64,000 bases of DNA from Microbacterium fluvii (GCF_025515205.1 NZ_JAOPFX010000004.1:186001-250000); one strand, 5' to 3'. Counted from the stretch's first letter, positions 8,466-17,618 are shown. Made by a program: numbers and translations. Notes: generated by a model from the sequence alone, not told the origin.

Positions 8466-9500
8466 ATGCCCGTCACCGTTGCCCCCGCGCCCTTCGAGCG
8501 CTTCATCCGCGACATCTTCGTCGCCGTCGGCGTCAGCGAAGCGGATGCCGCCGCCGCCGCCCCCTCGTTCGTCTGGGCGTCGCTGCGCGGCGTCGATTCG
8601 CACGGCGTCACCCGCGTGCCTCGGTACGTCGAGATGTTCGCGAACGGGGTCGCCAACCCCACCCCGCACATCACCGTCGACGACACGCGCCCCGGCGTCG
8701 CCGTCGTCGACGCCGATTTCGCCCCAGGCCCCGTGGCCCTCACCCGCGCCGTCGGCATCGCGGTCGACAAGGCGCGCACGCAGGGCGTGGCCGTCGTCTC
8801 GGTGCGCAACACCGTGCACACCGGCGCGATCGGCTATTACGCGTCGCTGATCGCCGATCAGGGCCTGGTGGGCATCGGCATCGCCGCGGGCTCGCCGATG
8901 ATGTCGTACGAAGGGTCGGTCGGCGCCTCGGTCGCCACGAGCCCGCTCGCGATCGCCGTTCCCGCGTCGACGGATCACCCCCCGGTCCTTCTCGACATGG
9001 CCAGCTCGCTCATCGCGATGGGCAAGATCGCCGAGTACAGGCGCAAAGGACTGCCGCTGCCGGAGGGCGCGGCGACCACCGCCGACGGCACGCCCACGAC
9101 CGACCCCGAGCTGGCCAAGGTGCCCACGCCCCTGGGCGGTCCGAAGGGCTCCGGACTCTCGCTCATGTTCGAGCTGCTCACCTCGGTGCTCGTGACCGCG
9201 CCGATCCTCACGCCGTACCACGCGGGGCAGAAGAAGCACCGCCAGAACGCGACCCTCATCGTCATCGACCCGGCCGCCTTCGGCGACGTCGCCCAGTTCG
9301 CCGCGAACGTCGATGCGACCGTCGAGACGATCCACGACCTGCCGAAGGCCGAGGGCGTCGATCAGCTCTACGTGCCTGGCGAGCGCAGCGCCGCGACGGC
9401 TGCCCGCCGAGCGGATGCCGGCATCCCCGTCGGCGACAAGCTCTGGACCGAGCTGGTCGAGGTCGCCGGCACCCTCGGCGTGACCGTTCCGGAGGTGTGA
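8466..9500 (+). CDS. Ldh family (malate/L-lactate/ureidoglycolate) oxidoreductase
   Basis: 344 residues, the normal size for PF02615, a non-Rossmann NAD(P)H-dependent family that interconverts 2-oxo (or 2-imino) acids and 2-hydroxy acids. The catalytic histidine is H46 in the family motif DSHGVTRVPRYVE; the nucleotide-binding region holds GGPKGSGLSLMFELLTSVL. AAGGAA lies 7 nt before the ATG. It follows the ThDP gene by 25 nt and precedes the cupin by 3 nt, so all three are likely cotranscribed with the amidohydrolase. A 2-oxo acid reductase or 2-hydroxy acid dehydrogenase next to a ThDP decarboxylase suggests handling of a keto acid side chain or of pyruvate-type products. Substrate specificity is not predictable. 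Confidence 0.87.
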   Translation: MPVTVAPAPFERFIRDIFVAVGVSEADAAAAAPSFVWASLRGVDSHGVTRVPRYVEMFANGVANPTPHITVDDTRPGVAVVDADFAPGPVALTRAVGIAVDKARTQGVAVVSVRNTVHTGAIGYYASLIADQGLVGIGIAAGSPMMSYEGSVGASVATSPLAIAVPASTDHPPVLLDMASSLIAMGKIAEYRRKGLPLPEGAATTADGTPTTDPELAKVPTPLGGPKGSGLSLMFELLTSVLVTAPILTPYHAGQKKHRQNATLIVIDPAAFGDVAQFAANVDATVETIHDLPKAEGVDQLYVPGERSAATAARRADAGIPVGDKLWTELVEVAGTLGVTVPEV

Positions 9501-9503
9501 TCG

Positions 9504-9926
9504 ATGGCCACGATCATCAAGTTCGACGAGATCGAGGTGCTCGACCGCGGCGGCGCCGTCAAGACCTGGCCGCTCATCACGGGGGAGACCTCTGGGGGCA
9601 CGAACGACCTCGCGACCGGCATCTCGATCTATCCCGTCGGCTCGGGCGCCCCTCTGCATTCGCACAACTGCGATGAGCAGGTGCTGATCCTCGAGGGCGA
9701 GGGCTTCGTCGAGGTGCACGAGGCGGACGGCGTCATCCGCGAGCAGCTGAAGAAGGACGACACCGCCTACGTCAAGCGCGACGTCTTCCACCGCTATCAG
9801 AACACCGGCGACGTTCCCATGCGCATCCTGTGGATCTACCCCACCGGCTATGTCACGCGCACCTTCGCCGACACCGGCAAGACCGTCGAGCACCTGACCG
9901 CAGAAGACGCCATGGGCGGCCGTTAA
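9504..9926 (+). CDS. Small cupin-domain protein
   Basis: 140 residues making one cupin barrel. Motif 1 is seen as G-x5-H-x-H-x4-E-x6-G in GAPLHSHNCDEQVLILEGEG (two His and one Glu as metal ligands); motif 2 is represented by KRDVFHRYQNTG with its single His. It thus keeps the full metal-binding set. Such small cupins act as dioxygenases, isomerases or ligand sensors in catabolic operons. GGAGG sits 8 nt before the ATG, inside the end of the previous gene. It is the last gene of the amidohydrolase operon and is followed by a strong hairpin. Whether it is catalytic is open. Confidence 0.82.
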   Translation: MATIIKFDEIEVLDRGGAVKTWPLITGETSGGTNDLATGISIYPVGSGAPLHSHNCDEQVLILEGEGFVEVHEADGVIREQLKKDDTAYVKRDVFHRYQNTGDVPMRILWIYPTGYVTRTFADTGKTVEHLTAEDAMGGR

Positions 9927-9956
9927 GCGGCCGACCGCGTCGCGTGCTCCTGCGTG

Positions 9957-9993
9957 CTCCCGGACTGATGATCCTGCGTCATCAATCCGGGAG
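9957..9993. terminator. Bidirectional terminator between cupin and putA
   Basis: CTCCCGGA (9957-9964) and TGATGA (9966-9971) pair with TCATCA (9979-9984) and TCCGGGAG (9986-9993) around a 7-nt loop, with one mismatched pair. It serves the convergent cupin and putA genes. Confidence 0.7.
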
Positions 9994-10007
9994 GCGGCGG
10001 GAACGCG

Positions 10008-13000
10008 TCAGATCACCTCGTGGGCGAGGGCGCTCGGGGTGCCGAAGCGGTGGGCCGTGATGCTCACGGCCTGTTCGCGCAGGAAGGGCAGCAGCTCGAG
10101 GCGCCCGGCGCGCGTGACCGCACCGTCGAAGACGGCGAGGTCGGGGCGCCCGCCGGCCGCGTGCGCGAAGTCCGACGCGTCGCCGCCGATCAGCCGCACA
10201 CGAGGGCGGGGCAGCGCGCCCAGCCGGCGATAGGCCACGCCGTCGTCTTCGACCACGACGGTCGCACCGGCGAGGGCCGCGGCGACGGATGCCGGCAGCG
10301 CCGCGGCGACCGACAGCTGAACGGTCGCACCGGCCCGCAGGGCCGCGGCGACGACCCGCACCGTCTCGGCGAGCGACGCGCCGTCGGCGGCGCGGATCCA
10401 TGTGTCGGCGGGCAGGTAGCGGAAGACGTTGCGCTCGACGACGAGCCCCGAGCGGTCGGTGACCGTACCGAACTCGTCGGCCCAGGCGGCGGCGTCCGCG
10501 GCGATCGCGAGGTCGAGCCACGAGCGCTCGGTCGCAGAGACCTCGGCGGAGGCTGCGGCGATCAGTGCGGCGGCGTCCGCGTGCGGCTGCACGCGCGGCG
10601 CCGACCCGGCCCCGGTGCTGTCGGTCCAGCGCCCGAGGCCCAGCAGGTAGTTGGGTCCGCCCGCCTTGAATCCCGCGCCCACGACCGACTTCTTCCAGCC
10701 GCCGAAGGGCTGGCGCTGCACGATAGCGCCGGTGATGCCGCGGTTGACGTAGAGGTTGCCCGCCTCGACACCCGCCAGCCACGTGCGGATCTCGTCGGCG
10801 TCGAGCGAGTGCAGGCCCGACGTGAGCCCGTAGTCGATCTCGTTCTGGATCGCGATCGCCTCCTCCAGCGAGCGTGCCGTCATGATGCCCAGGATCGGGC
10901 CGAAGTACTCCGTGAGGTGGTACTCCGAGCCGCGGCGCACGCCGTCGCGCACGCCCGGCGACCACAGGGCGTCGCTGCCGGGGAGCGCCGCGGGCTTCAC
11001 GAGCCAGGTCTCCCCCTCGCCGAGCGTCGTCAGGCCCGACAGCAGCTTGCCGGTGGGTGCGGCGATGATCGGGCCCATCTGCGACTCGGGGTCGGTGGGA
11101 AGGGCCACGTGCAGCGACCGCACCGCGTCGACCAGCTGCGCGCGGAACCGGCGCGAGGCGGCGACCGAGCCGACGAGGATCACGAGGGATGCCGCCGAGC
11201 ACTTCTGCCCCGCGTGTCCGAATGCCGAGTTCACGACGTCTTTGACGGCCAGGTCGAGGTCGGCGCTGGGGGTGACGATGATGGCGTTCTTGCCGCTCGT
11301 CTCGCCCGACAGCGGCAGATCGGGGCGGAACGAGCGGAACAGCTCCGCCGTCTCGTAGCCGCCGGTGAGGATCACGTGGTCGACGACCGGTGAGGCGATG
11401 AGGTGCTCGCCCAGCGCAGGGTCGTCGAGCTGAACGAGCTGCAGCACGTCGCGCGGCACGCCCGCCTCCCACAGCGCTTCGACCATGACGGCGCCGCAGC
11501 GGCGCGTCGCCCGGGCGGGCTTGATGACCACCGACGACCCGGTCGCGAGCGCCGCGAGGGTGGAGCCGGCGGGGATCGCGACGGGGAAGTTCCACGGCGG
11601 GGTCACGACCGTGACGTCGTGCGGGTGGAACCGCGCGCCGTCGATGCCGGGCAGCTCCCGAGCCCGCTCGGCGTAGAAGTGCGCGAAGTCGATCGCCTCG
11701 CTGACCTCGGGGTCGGACTGGTCGAGGGTCTTGCCGGCTTCTGCGGCCATCACCTCGAGCAGCTCGGCCCGGCGGGCTTCGAGCACGTCGCCGGCGCGGT
11801 GCAGCACGGCGGCACGTCCGGCGGCGCCGAGCGCCTGCCACGCCTGTGCCGCGATCGACGCGGTGCGCAGAACGCCGTCGACGCTCGCAGCATCCGCCCG
11901 TCGCGATGCCTCGATGGTGGCGATGCCGGCCTCGGAGGCAGGGACACGGGAGAGGATGCCGGAGCCCCACGCCCTGTTCGCGGCGATCGCCGGATCGGTG
12001 TCGGGGGTGTTCGCGAAGCCCTCACCGGAGTGCGCGGGGGCGGGAAGAGTGCGGTCCTGCACGCGGTGCGGCCCGGGGACGACGGGGTCGAGGGCGGCCA
12101 GCGAGGCCTGGAACCGGCCGATCTCGCGCTGCAGCATGACGGGGTCGGAGTCGAGCTCGAACACGGCCGACATGAAGTTCTCGCTCGACGCGCCCTCTTC
12201 GAGGCGGCGGATGAGGTAGGCGATCGCGACGTCGAACTCCTGCGGACGCACGACCGGCGTGTAGAGGAGGAGTCCGCCGACGTCGCGCCGCACGACCTCG
12301 GCCAGGCTCTCGGCCATGCCCAGCAGCATCTCGTACTCGACGCCTGCCGTGACTCCTCGGTGCTGTGCGAGCAGCCACGAGTGGGCGACATCGAAGAGGT
12401 TGTGGCCGGCGATGCCGATGCGCACGTTGCCGATGCGCTCGGGGCGCAGGGCGTAGTCGAGCACGCGCTTGTAGTTGGTGTCGCTGTCCTGCTTGGTGTG
12501 CCACGTGGCCAGCGGCCAGCCGTGGATCTCGGCGTCGACCTGCTCCATCGAGAGGTTCGCGCCCTTGACCAGGCGCACCTTGATGGCGGCGCCGCCGCGC
12601 GCCCGGCGGGTGGCCGACCACTCCTGCAGCGCGATCATCGCGCCGAGCGCGTCGGGAAGATAGGCCTGCAGCACGATGCCGGCCTCGAGACCGGTGAACT
12701 CGTCCTCGTCGAGCAGGCGCGTGAACACGGCCGTCGTGAGGTCGAGGTCGCGGTACTCCTCCATGTCGAGATTGATGAACTTGGGGGTCGGTGCCGTCGC
12801 AGCCAGGCGGAAGAGCGGGCGCAGCCGCGCCACGATCATCTCGACGGCCTCGTCGAACGCCCACGCCGAGTGCGGGCCGATGACCGACGACACCTTGATC
12901 GACACGTAGTCGACGTCGTCGCGCTGCAGAAGCCGCATCGTGCCCTCCAGGCGCCGCTGGGCCTCCTGCTGACCGAGCACCGCTTCGCCGAGCAGATTCA

Positions 13001-13442
13001 CGTTCAGTCGAACGCCGTCGCGCCGCAGCGTCGAGATCGCCCTGCCCAGCTGCGCGTCGCGCGCGTCGACGATGAGGTGGCCGACCATGCGGCGCAGCAC
13101 GGCGCGGGCGATCGGCACCACGACGCCCGGGGCGATCGGCGCGGCGACGCCACCGACACGCACGGCTGCGCGAAGGTACCAGGGCAGGAAGCCCGGCACG
13201 AGCGGGGCGACCTCGCGCAGCGCATGTGCGGCGACGCGGGTGTCCTCAGGCCGCACGACCCCGTCGACGAAGCCCATCGTGAAGGCGAGACCGTTCGGGT
13301 CGCGCAGCACGCCGGCCAGGCGCTCGGCCGATGCGCTGGCGGGAATGCCTCGAGCCTCGACGAGCCAGCGGCGCACGAGGGCGATGGCCTCGTCGGCGAG
13401 GTCGGGGGTGGGCGCGGTGTCGGTGGCGGCGGTCATGCTCAC
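10008..13442 (-). CDS. putA: Bifunctional proline dehydrogenase / glutamate-semialdehyde dehydrogenase
   Basis: 1144 residues. The N-terminal proline dehydrogenase barrel (~60-450) holds VRLVKGANLSMEQV, GIAGHNLFDVAHSWLLA and the terminal YLIRRLEEGASSENF with its substrate-binding arginines. The aldehyde dehydrogenase domain (~520-985) has PWNFPVAIPAG, E714 in SGETSGKN and the catalytic C748 in GQKCSA. The last ~150 residues form an extra C-terminal region, as in long actinobacterial PutA. No N-terminal DNA-binding domain is present, so it is an enzyme only: it oxidises proline to glutamate, passing electrons to quinone. The GTG at 13442 has GGAG 5 nt upstream. The divergent LysR gene at 13558 is its probable regulator. 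It appears independent of the surrounding aromatic genes. Confidence 0.93.
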   Translation of the reverse strand: MSMTAATDTAPTPDLADEAIALVRRWLVEARGIPASASAERLAGVLRDPNGLAFTMGFVDGVVRPEDTRVAAHALREVAPLVPGFLPWYLRAAVRVGGVAAPIAPGVVVPIARAVLRRMVGHLIVDARDAQLGRAISTLRRDGVRLNVNLLGEAVLGQQEAQRRLEGTMRLLQRDDVDYVSIKVSSVIGPHSAWAFDEAVEMIVARLRPLFRLAATAPTPKFINLDMEEYRDLDLTTAVFTRLLDEDEFTGLEAGIVLQAYLPDALGAMIALQEWSATRRARGGAAIKVRLVKGANLSMEQVDAEIHGWPLATWHTKQDSDTNYKRVLDYALRPERIGNVRIGIAGHNLFDVAHSWLLAQHRGVTAGVEYEMLLGMAESLAEVVRRDVGGLLLYTPVVRPQEFDVAIAYLIRRLEEGASSENFMSAVFELDSDPVMLQREIGRFQASLAALDPVVPGPHRVQDRTLPAPAHSGEGFANTPDTDPAIAANRAWGSGILSRVPASEAGIATIEASRRADAASVDGVLRTASIAAQAWQALGAAGRAAVLHRAGDVLEARRAELLEVMAAEAGKTLDQSDPEVSEAIDFAHFYAERARELPGIDGARFHPHDVTVVTPPWNFPVAIPAGSTLAALATGSSVVIKPARATRRCGAVMVEALWEAGVPRDVLQLVQLDDPALGEHLIASPVVDHVILTGGYETAELFRSFRPDLPLSGETSGKNAIIVTPSADLDLAVKDVVNSAFGHAGQKCSAASLVILVGSVAASRRFRAQLVDAVRSLHVALPTDPESQMGPIIAAPTGKLLSGLTTLGEGETWLVKPAALPGSDALWSPGVRDGVRRGSEYHLTEYFGPILGIMTARSLEEAIAIQNEIDYGLTSGLHSLDADEIRTWLAGVEAGNLYVNRGITGAIVQRQPFGGWKKSVVGAGFKAGGPNYLLGLGRWTDSTGAGSAPRVQPHADAAALIAAASAEVSATERSWLDLAIAADAAAWADEFGTVTDRSGLVVERNVFRYLPADTWIRAADGASLAETVRVVAAALRAGATVQLSVAAALPASVAAALAGATVVVEDDGVAYRRLGALPRPRVRLIGGDASDFAHAAGGRPDLAVFDGAVTRAGRLELLPFLREQAVSITAHRFGTPSALAHEVI

Positions 13443-13474
13443 GGATGCTCCAGGTACTCGAGGGTCGGGAAACA

Positions 13475-13525
13475 GTGTGCGACCCGGGCTGCCATGAAGA
13501 AAAGCAACGGTGTGCGACGTATTCT
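13475..13525. promoter_or_regulatory. putA/LysR intergenic region with direct repeats
   Basis: GTGTGCGAC occurs twice (13475-13483 and 13510-13518), 35 bp apart, in the divergent spacer. A -10-like TATTCT (13520-13525) reads toward the LysR gene. The repeats could be regulator half-sites; this is tentative. Confidence 0.35.
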
Positions 13526-13557
13526 CGTAAGGAACACTTCATGATTCGGAGCGGCGG

Positions 13558-14454
13558 ATGCTGGATCTCAAGAAGCTGCGCCTGTTGCGCGAGCTGCAGC
13601 TGCGCGGCACGATCGCCGCGGTCGCGGAGGCGGTCGCCTACAGCCCGTCGGCGGTCTCGCAGCAGCTGGCGCAGCTCGAGCGCGACGCGGGCGTCGAGCT
13701 GCTGCGCAAGTCGGGCCGCAACGTGCGACTCACCCCGGCCGCGGAGCGACTGGCCGAGCGGGCGGGCGAGCTGCTGCAGGTGATGGAGCGCGCCGAGGCC
13801 GAGCTGCACCGTGGCGACACCCTGACCGGCACGGTGCGCGCCGCGGTGTTCCAGTCGGCGATGCTCGCCCTGCTGCCGGCGGCGCTGGAGCGGCTGCGCG
13901 AGATCGCGCCAGGGGTGCGGGTGGAGGTCGTGCAGCGCGAGCCCGAGACGGCGCTGCGCGAGACGTGGATGCGGGAGTTCGACATCGTCGTGGCCGAGCA
14001 GTATCCCGCCCACGCCGCCCCGCATCACGAGGGGCTCGACCGGCAGGCGCTGACCACCGATGCGATCCGCCTCGCCCTGCCCCCGACGGGGCACGACGCG
14101 GTGCGGTCGGTGCGCGACGCGCGCGCCCTGCCGTGGGTCATGGAGCCCAGGGGCGCGGCCTCTCGGCACTACGCCGAGCAGCAGTGCCGCGCGGCCGGCT
14201 TCGACCCCGACATCCGCTTCGAGACGGCCGATCTGCAGGCGCACATGCGCCTGGTCGAGACCGGCAACGCCGTCGCGCTGCTGCCCGACCTCATCTGGGC
14301 GGGGGCGGCGCCGACCTGCCGCGTCGTCGAACTCGACGGCTCGCCGGCGCGCACCGTGTTCACGGCGGTCCGGCATGCCGCGGGCACCTTCCCCGCCGTG
14401 GCGGCGTTCCGCCGCGTGCTCGAACAGGCCGCGGCCGAGCTCAGCGCCGGGTGA
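13558..14454 (+). CDS. LysR family regulator divergent from putA
   Basis: 298 residues. Residues 1-62 form the LysR winged HTH (LKKLRLLRELQLRGTIAAVA, SPSAVSQQLAQLERDAG); the rest is a periplasmic-binding-like effector domain. GGAG lies 6 nt before the ATG. Being divergent from putA across 115 bp, it most likely controls proline use; related actinobacterial LysR proteins next to putA have that arrangement. Control of the downstream CMD gene (14558, same strand, 103 bp away) is an alternative. The spacer to putA holds a repeated GTGTGCGAC word that may be a binding site. Confidence 0.85.
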   Translation: MLDLKKLRLLRELQLRGTIAAVAEAVAYSPSAVSQQLAQLERDAGVELLRKSGRNVRLTPAAERLAERAGELLQVMERAEAELHRGDTLTGTVRAAVFQSAMLALLPAALERLREIAPGVRVEVVQREPETALRETWMREFDIVVAEQYPAHAAPHHEGLDRQALTTDAIRLALPPTGHDAVRSVRDARALPWVMEPRGAASRHYAEQQCRAAGFDPDIRFETADLQAHMRLVETGNAVALLPDLIWAGAAPTCRVVELDGSPARTVFTAVRHAAGTFPAVAAFRRVLEQAAAELSAG

Positions 14455-14557
14455 GGGGGCGTGGTTCGCGGGGTGCACGCTAAACCTTCCGATCGCCCAC
14501 TCCTGCCCGCGGATGCGGCGCCGTACCGTCGCGAGGACCGTATACATCGGAGGGCCC

Positions 14558-15127
14558 ATGCGACTGGACGTCATCGACCGGGAAGAGATGACCGAGCGGC
14601 AGCGCGAGCTGGCCGATCGGATCATCGCCAAGCGAGGCAAGATCGGCGGGCCGTTCAAGGTCTGGCTGCACAGCCCCGAGCTGTGCGACCGCGTCGAGGC
14701 GCTCGGCGCGTTCGTGCGCTTCGACTGCAGCCTGCCCGAGCGGGTGCGGGAGTACGCGCTGCTCGTGGCCGCCCGCCTGTTCGACGCGCAGTTCTCCTGG
14801 AACTCGCACGTCGAACAGGCGATCGAGCGCGGGGTGCCCGCAGGCGCGGTGCGCGCGCTCGCGAATCATGAGCAGCCCGACTTCGGCGGCGACGCCGAGC
14901 TCCAGGTCTTCCACGACTTCGCGGTCGAGCTGCTCACGACCCACTTCGTCTCCGACGAGACCTACGCGCGACTGACCGCCGTGTTCACCGATCAGCAGCT
15001 TGTGGACGCGGTCGGGCTGCTGGGCAACTTCACGCTGCTGTCGATGTGCCTGAACACGTTCCAGGTCGACCTGCAGCCGGGTGTCGAGCCGCCGTTCCCC
15101 GACGTGCGCGGCTATGCGAAGGTCTGA
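14558..15127 (+). CDS. CMD family protein, copy 2
   Basis: 189 residues, clearly paralogous to the protein at 4093-4668: both share REEMTERQRE/PEEMSPRQQE-like starts, GKIGGPFKVWLHSPELCDRVE, FDAQFSWNSHVEQAI and an FPDVRGYAKV ending. It too lacks the paired cysteines of AhpD peroxidases. A GGAGGG ribosome site sits 4 nt before the ATG at 14558, and TATACA (14541-14546) may be a -10 box. Its last 16 bases overlap tail-to-tail with the convergent flavin monooxygenase gene. Two copies in one catabolic region suggest either successive steps of one pathway or two related substrates. The reaction is unknown. Confidence 0.82.
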   Translation: MRLDVIDREEMTERQRELADRIIAKRGKIGGPFKVWLHSPELCDRVEALGAFVRFDCSLPERVREYALLVAARLFDAQFSWNSHVEQAIERGVPAGAVRALANHEQPDFGGDAELQVFHDFAVELLTTHFVSDETYARLTAVFTDQQLVDAVGLLGNFTLLSMCLNTFQVDLQPGVEPPFPDVRGYAKV

Positions 15128-16860
15128 ACGCGGGTGAGTGCGAGACGCTCCAGCACATCGCGCAGCGCGCCCGCAGGGTCGTCGGGCGCCGACTCGATGC
15201 GCCAGGCGATGTGCTGATCAGGTCGCACCAGCACGCACCCCGTCTCACCGATCTGCGAGGCCTCCGCCCAGGCGCCGTAGAGGTCGGCCACATCGGCGCC
15301 TGCGCCGATGCGCACCGCGGCGATGGGCACACGGGTGTGCGCGGCCACTTCGGCGACCGCCTGCTCCCACACCGTTCCCCGCGCGCGCGTCAGCAGGGTG
15401 AACTGCTCCGGCGGGCACAGATCCAGCGTCGATACGGTCCTGCCGCCTGATCGCACCCATGCGTGGGGCACGCGCGCGCCCGGCTGTGCCGACGGGTGGT
15501 AGACGAGCTCATCGGCGGACGGAACCGTGGATGGCGCGTCGCCGGTCAGCGCTCCGGCGCGATACACCTGGTTCATCTCGGTGCCGTGGGCATGGTACGA
15601 CCAGACTTTCGACCGCTTGGCCTCCTCGAAGGCCGCGCGCCGGGCCTCACCGGCATCGGAGTCTTCGAACAGCACCTCGAACTGGGCCTGACGCACCTCG
15701 GCGCTCGCACTCGGGTCGATCCCGAGGGCCCGAACGACCTCGGGATTCTGGTGCCAGCCGGCCAGCGCGCGGTCGATGACGTGCCTGCCGATCGGCTGGC
15801 GCTCCTGCGAGTACGTCTCCAGCAGCGTCGGGTCGGCATCCCAGCGGAGCACGGCGGCGAGCTTCCACGCGAGGTTGAAGGCGTCCTGGATGCAGGTGTT
15901 GCCGCCGAGGCCGTTCATCGGCGGATGCCGGTGCACCGCGTCGCCGGCGCAGAACACGCGGCCGGCGCTGTAGTGCTCGGCGATGACGTGATTGATGCGC
16001 CACGGATACATCCCGAGGATCTCGATCTCGATCGAGTCGTCCTGGACGACCTCGCGCACCGCGTCGACGAGCTCGTCGTGGCTGAGCTCGGTGACCGATT
16101 CGCCGAGGTGGACGAAGCCGATGATCCATTCGTTCCAGGGGCGCACCATGCGCAGCATCGCGTTGCCCATGGCGCCCTCGCGGCCCGGCTGCATGATCCA
16201 GAAGATCGACCCTGGTCGGTCGGCGAAGTAGGCGGACAGGTCGGCCTTGAAGTGCACGTTCAGAGCGGGAGCCAGCCCGGAAGTGCCGGTGAGGGGCAGA
16301 CCGATGGCGGTGGCGACGGGGCTCTGCCCGCCGTCGGCGCCGATCACGTACCGAGAGCGCACCGTGAACTCCTCGCCGGTGAGGCGGTCGCGCAGGGTCG
16401 TCGTGACGCCCTCGTCGTCTTGAGCGAGCGAGACGAACTCGGTGCTGTAGCGGGTCGTGACTCCCCGCCGCATCGCCTCGCCGACGAGGATCGGCTCGAA
16501 GCGATCCTGCGGCAGGTCGCACCCCTTGCCCGGGCTGTGGGCGTACTCGCCTGCTCGCGCCGGGTCGTTGCCCCATGTCCACAGCCGTCCGAACTCGACT
16601 CCGTTGACGGCGGTCATCATCACGTGGTTGGCCATGAGCTCACCCGGCGTCGCCGCCTCGACACATGCCTGTTCGAGTCCGATCGAACGCATGACCTCCA
16701 TCGTCCGCTGATTGACGATGTGTGCGCGCGGCGAGTTCGCCACCCAGGGCGCTCGGCTGACCATCATGGTGCGGATGCCGTGCCGGCCGAGGAGGACTCC
16801 CGCTGTCGCTCCGGCGAGTCCCGCTCCGACGACGAGGACTTCGGTCTCGATGTGCGCCAT
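15112..16860 (-). CDS. FAD-dependent aromatic monooxygenase (TfdB/PheA-like)
   Basis: 582 residues, the size of class A phenol hydroxylases such as 2,4-dichlorophenol 6-monooxygenase. Flavin motifs: GAGLAG (12-17), IGADGGQSPVA (DG motif) and AGDAVHRHPPMNGLGGNT (GD motif, ribityl binding). The stretch MLRMVRPWNEW is typical of the TfdB branch. A thioredoxin-like C-terminal domain (~415-575) follows. It should hydroxylate a phenolic ring ortho to an existing OH using NAD(P)H and O2, yielding a catechol-type product for the extradiol dioxygenase at 24777. The ATG at 16860 has AGGAGAG 5 nt upstream. The gene is divergent from marR copy 1, its likely repressor. The natural phenol is unknown. Confidence 0.9.
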   Translation of the reverse strand: MAHIETEVLVVGAGLAGATAGVLLGRHGIRTMMVSRAPWVANSPRAHIVNQRTMEVMRSIGLEQACVEAATPGELMANHVMMTAVNGVEFGRLWTWGNDPARAGEYAHSPGKGCDLPQDRFEPILVGEAMRRGVTTRYSTEFVSLAQDDEGVTTTLRDRLTGEEFTVRSRYVIGADGGQSPVATAIGLPLTGTSGLAPALNVHFKADLSAYFADRPGSIFWIMQPGREGAMGNAMLRMVRPWNEWIIGFVHLGESVTELSHDELVDAVREVVQDDSIEIEILGMYPWRINHVIAEHYSAGRVFCAGDAVHRHPPMNGLGGNTCIQDAFNLAWKLAAVLRWDADPTLLETYSQERQPIGRHVIDRALAGWHQNPEVVRALGIDPSASAEVRQAQFEVLFEDSDAGEARRAAFEEAKRSKVWSYHAHGTEMNQVYRAGALTGDAPSTVPSADELVYHPSAQPGARVPHAWVRSGGRTVSTLDLCPPEQFTLLTRARGTVWEQAVAEVAAHTRVPIAAVRIGAGADVADLYGAWAEASQIGETGCVLVRPDQHIAWRIESAPDDPAGALRDVLERLALTRVQTFA

Positions 16861-16943
16861 CGCACTCTCCTGTTCGATATCGTGTGCTTCGAATGTAGGG
16901 ATAATGATGCAGGCATATCTAATTTCCGACAAGAGGGATCAGG
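16861..16943. promoter_or_regulatory. Divergent monooxygenase/marR control region
   Basis: This 83-bp spacer is AT-rich relative to the surroundings. It holds a -10-like GATAAT (16900-16905) toward marR, a TACATT toward the monooxygenase, and an imperfect inverted repeat GATAATG...GCATATC (16900-16919), a plausible MarR site. Only the general location is well supported. Confidence 0.4.
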
Positions 16944-17405
16944 ATGAGCGATTCGCAGGCTGAGCGTGCACGCAGGTTCGCGAATCTCGCCGACCTCATC
17001 GTCGACGTCGCGCGCGAGGTGCGGCTGCGCAGCGGCATCGACGCTCCGGGAGTGCCGCTCAATCAGACGCAGAGTCAGGTCATGCGCTACGTGCACGCCA
17101 ACCCCGGATGCCTCGCATCCGAGATCGCGCGGGATGCCGGCATCAAGCGCACCAACGTGAGCAGCGCCGTGCAGGAGCTGCGCGACCTCGGCTATCTCGT
17201 CGTGGCACGCGACGCACGCGACGGGCGAGCCCTGCGGATCACGGCCACCGCGCTGGCGGAATCCACCGTCGCGCTGTTGAGATCGGCATGGTCCGAGGTG
17301 CTGCAGGAGGCGTGGGATGCGGGGGCTCCGGCGAGCGACGACGTGCCCGCGGCCGAAGCCGCTCTCGAGGTGCTTCTGCGCGGTCTGCGCTCTCATCGGG
17401 AATGA
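16944..17405 (+). CDS. MarR family regulator, copy 1
   Basis: 153 residues. The winged HTH region shows TQSQVMRYVHANPGCLASEIARDAG, the recognition helix KRTNVSSAVQELRDLGYLV and the wing DARDGRALRITAT. It is a close paralogue of the MarR protein at 24238-24756: both share the TQSQ-MRYVH core and near-identical length and spacing. AGAGGG lies 6 nt before the ATG. Being divergent from the TfdB-like monooxygenase across 83 bp, it probably represses that gene until a phenolic ligand binds. It may also govern the ABC importer 213 bp downstream. Effector unknown. Confidence 0.88.
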   Translation: MSDSQAERARRFANLADLIVDVAREVRLRSGIDAPGVPLNQTQSQVMRYVHANPGCLASEIARDAGIKRTNVSSAVQELRDLGYLVVARDARDGRALRITATALAESTVALLRSAWSEVLQEAWDAGAPASDDVPAAEAALEVLLRGLRSHRE

Positions 17406-17618
17406 CTAGTTTGGAAGGTGGCCGGTGCCATCCGATCGAGGGCGTCATCCGCATCACCGGGCGGGTGTCGTACCTCTCCTGATGTGCACGGTTAGGTTGC
17501 GCTCGCGGGCATCCCCGGCCCGCCGCCGTCCGATTAGCGTCGGGAGGACACCCGGCGGACTCCCGATGGCCGCATGCACGGGTGAGCATCGAGTGTTCTG
17601 ACGCGAGGAGGCGTCGAT

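Noticed and set aside
10008..13442. putA as part of the aromatic degradation system
   Set aside because: It has its own divergent LysR gene, its own terminator and a well-known proline role; location alone is not enough.
17566..17601. 11-codon upstream ORF in the leader of the ABC binding-protein gene
   Set aside because: No ribosome site at a working distance and no regulatory amino-acid run; could be chance.
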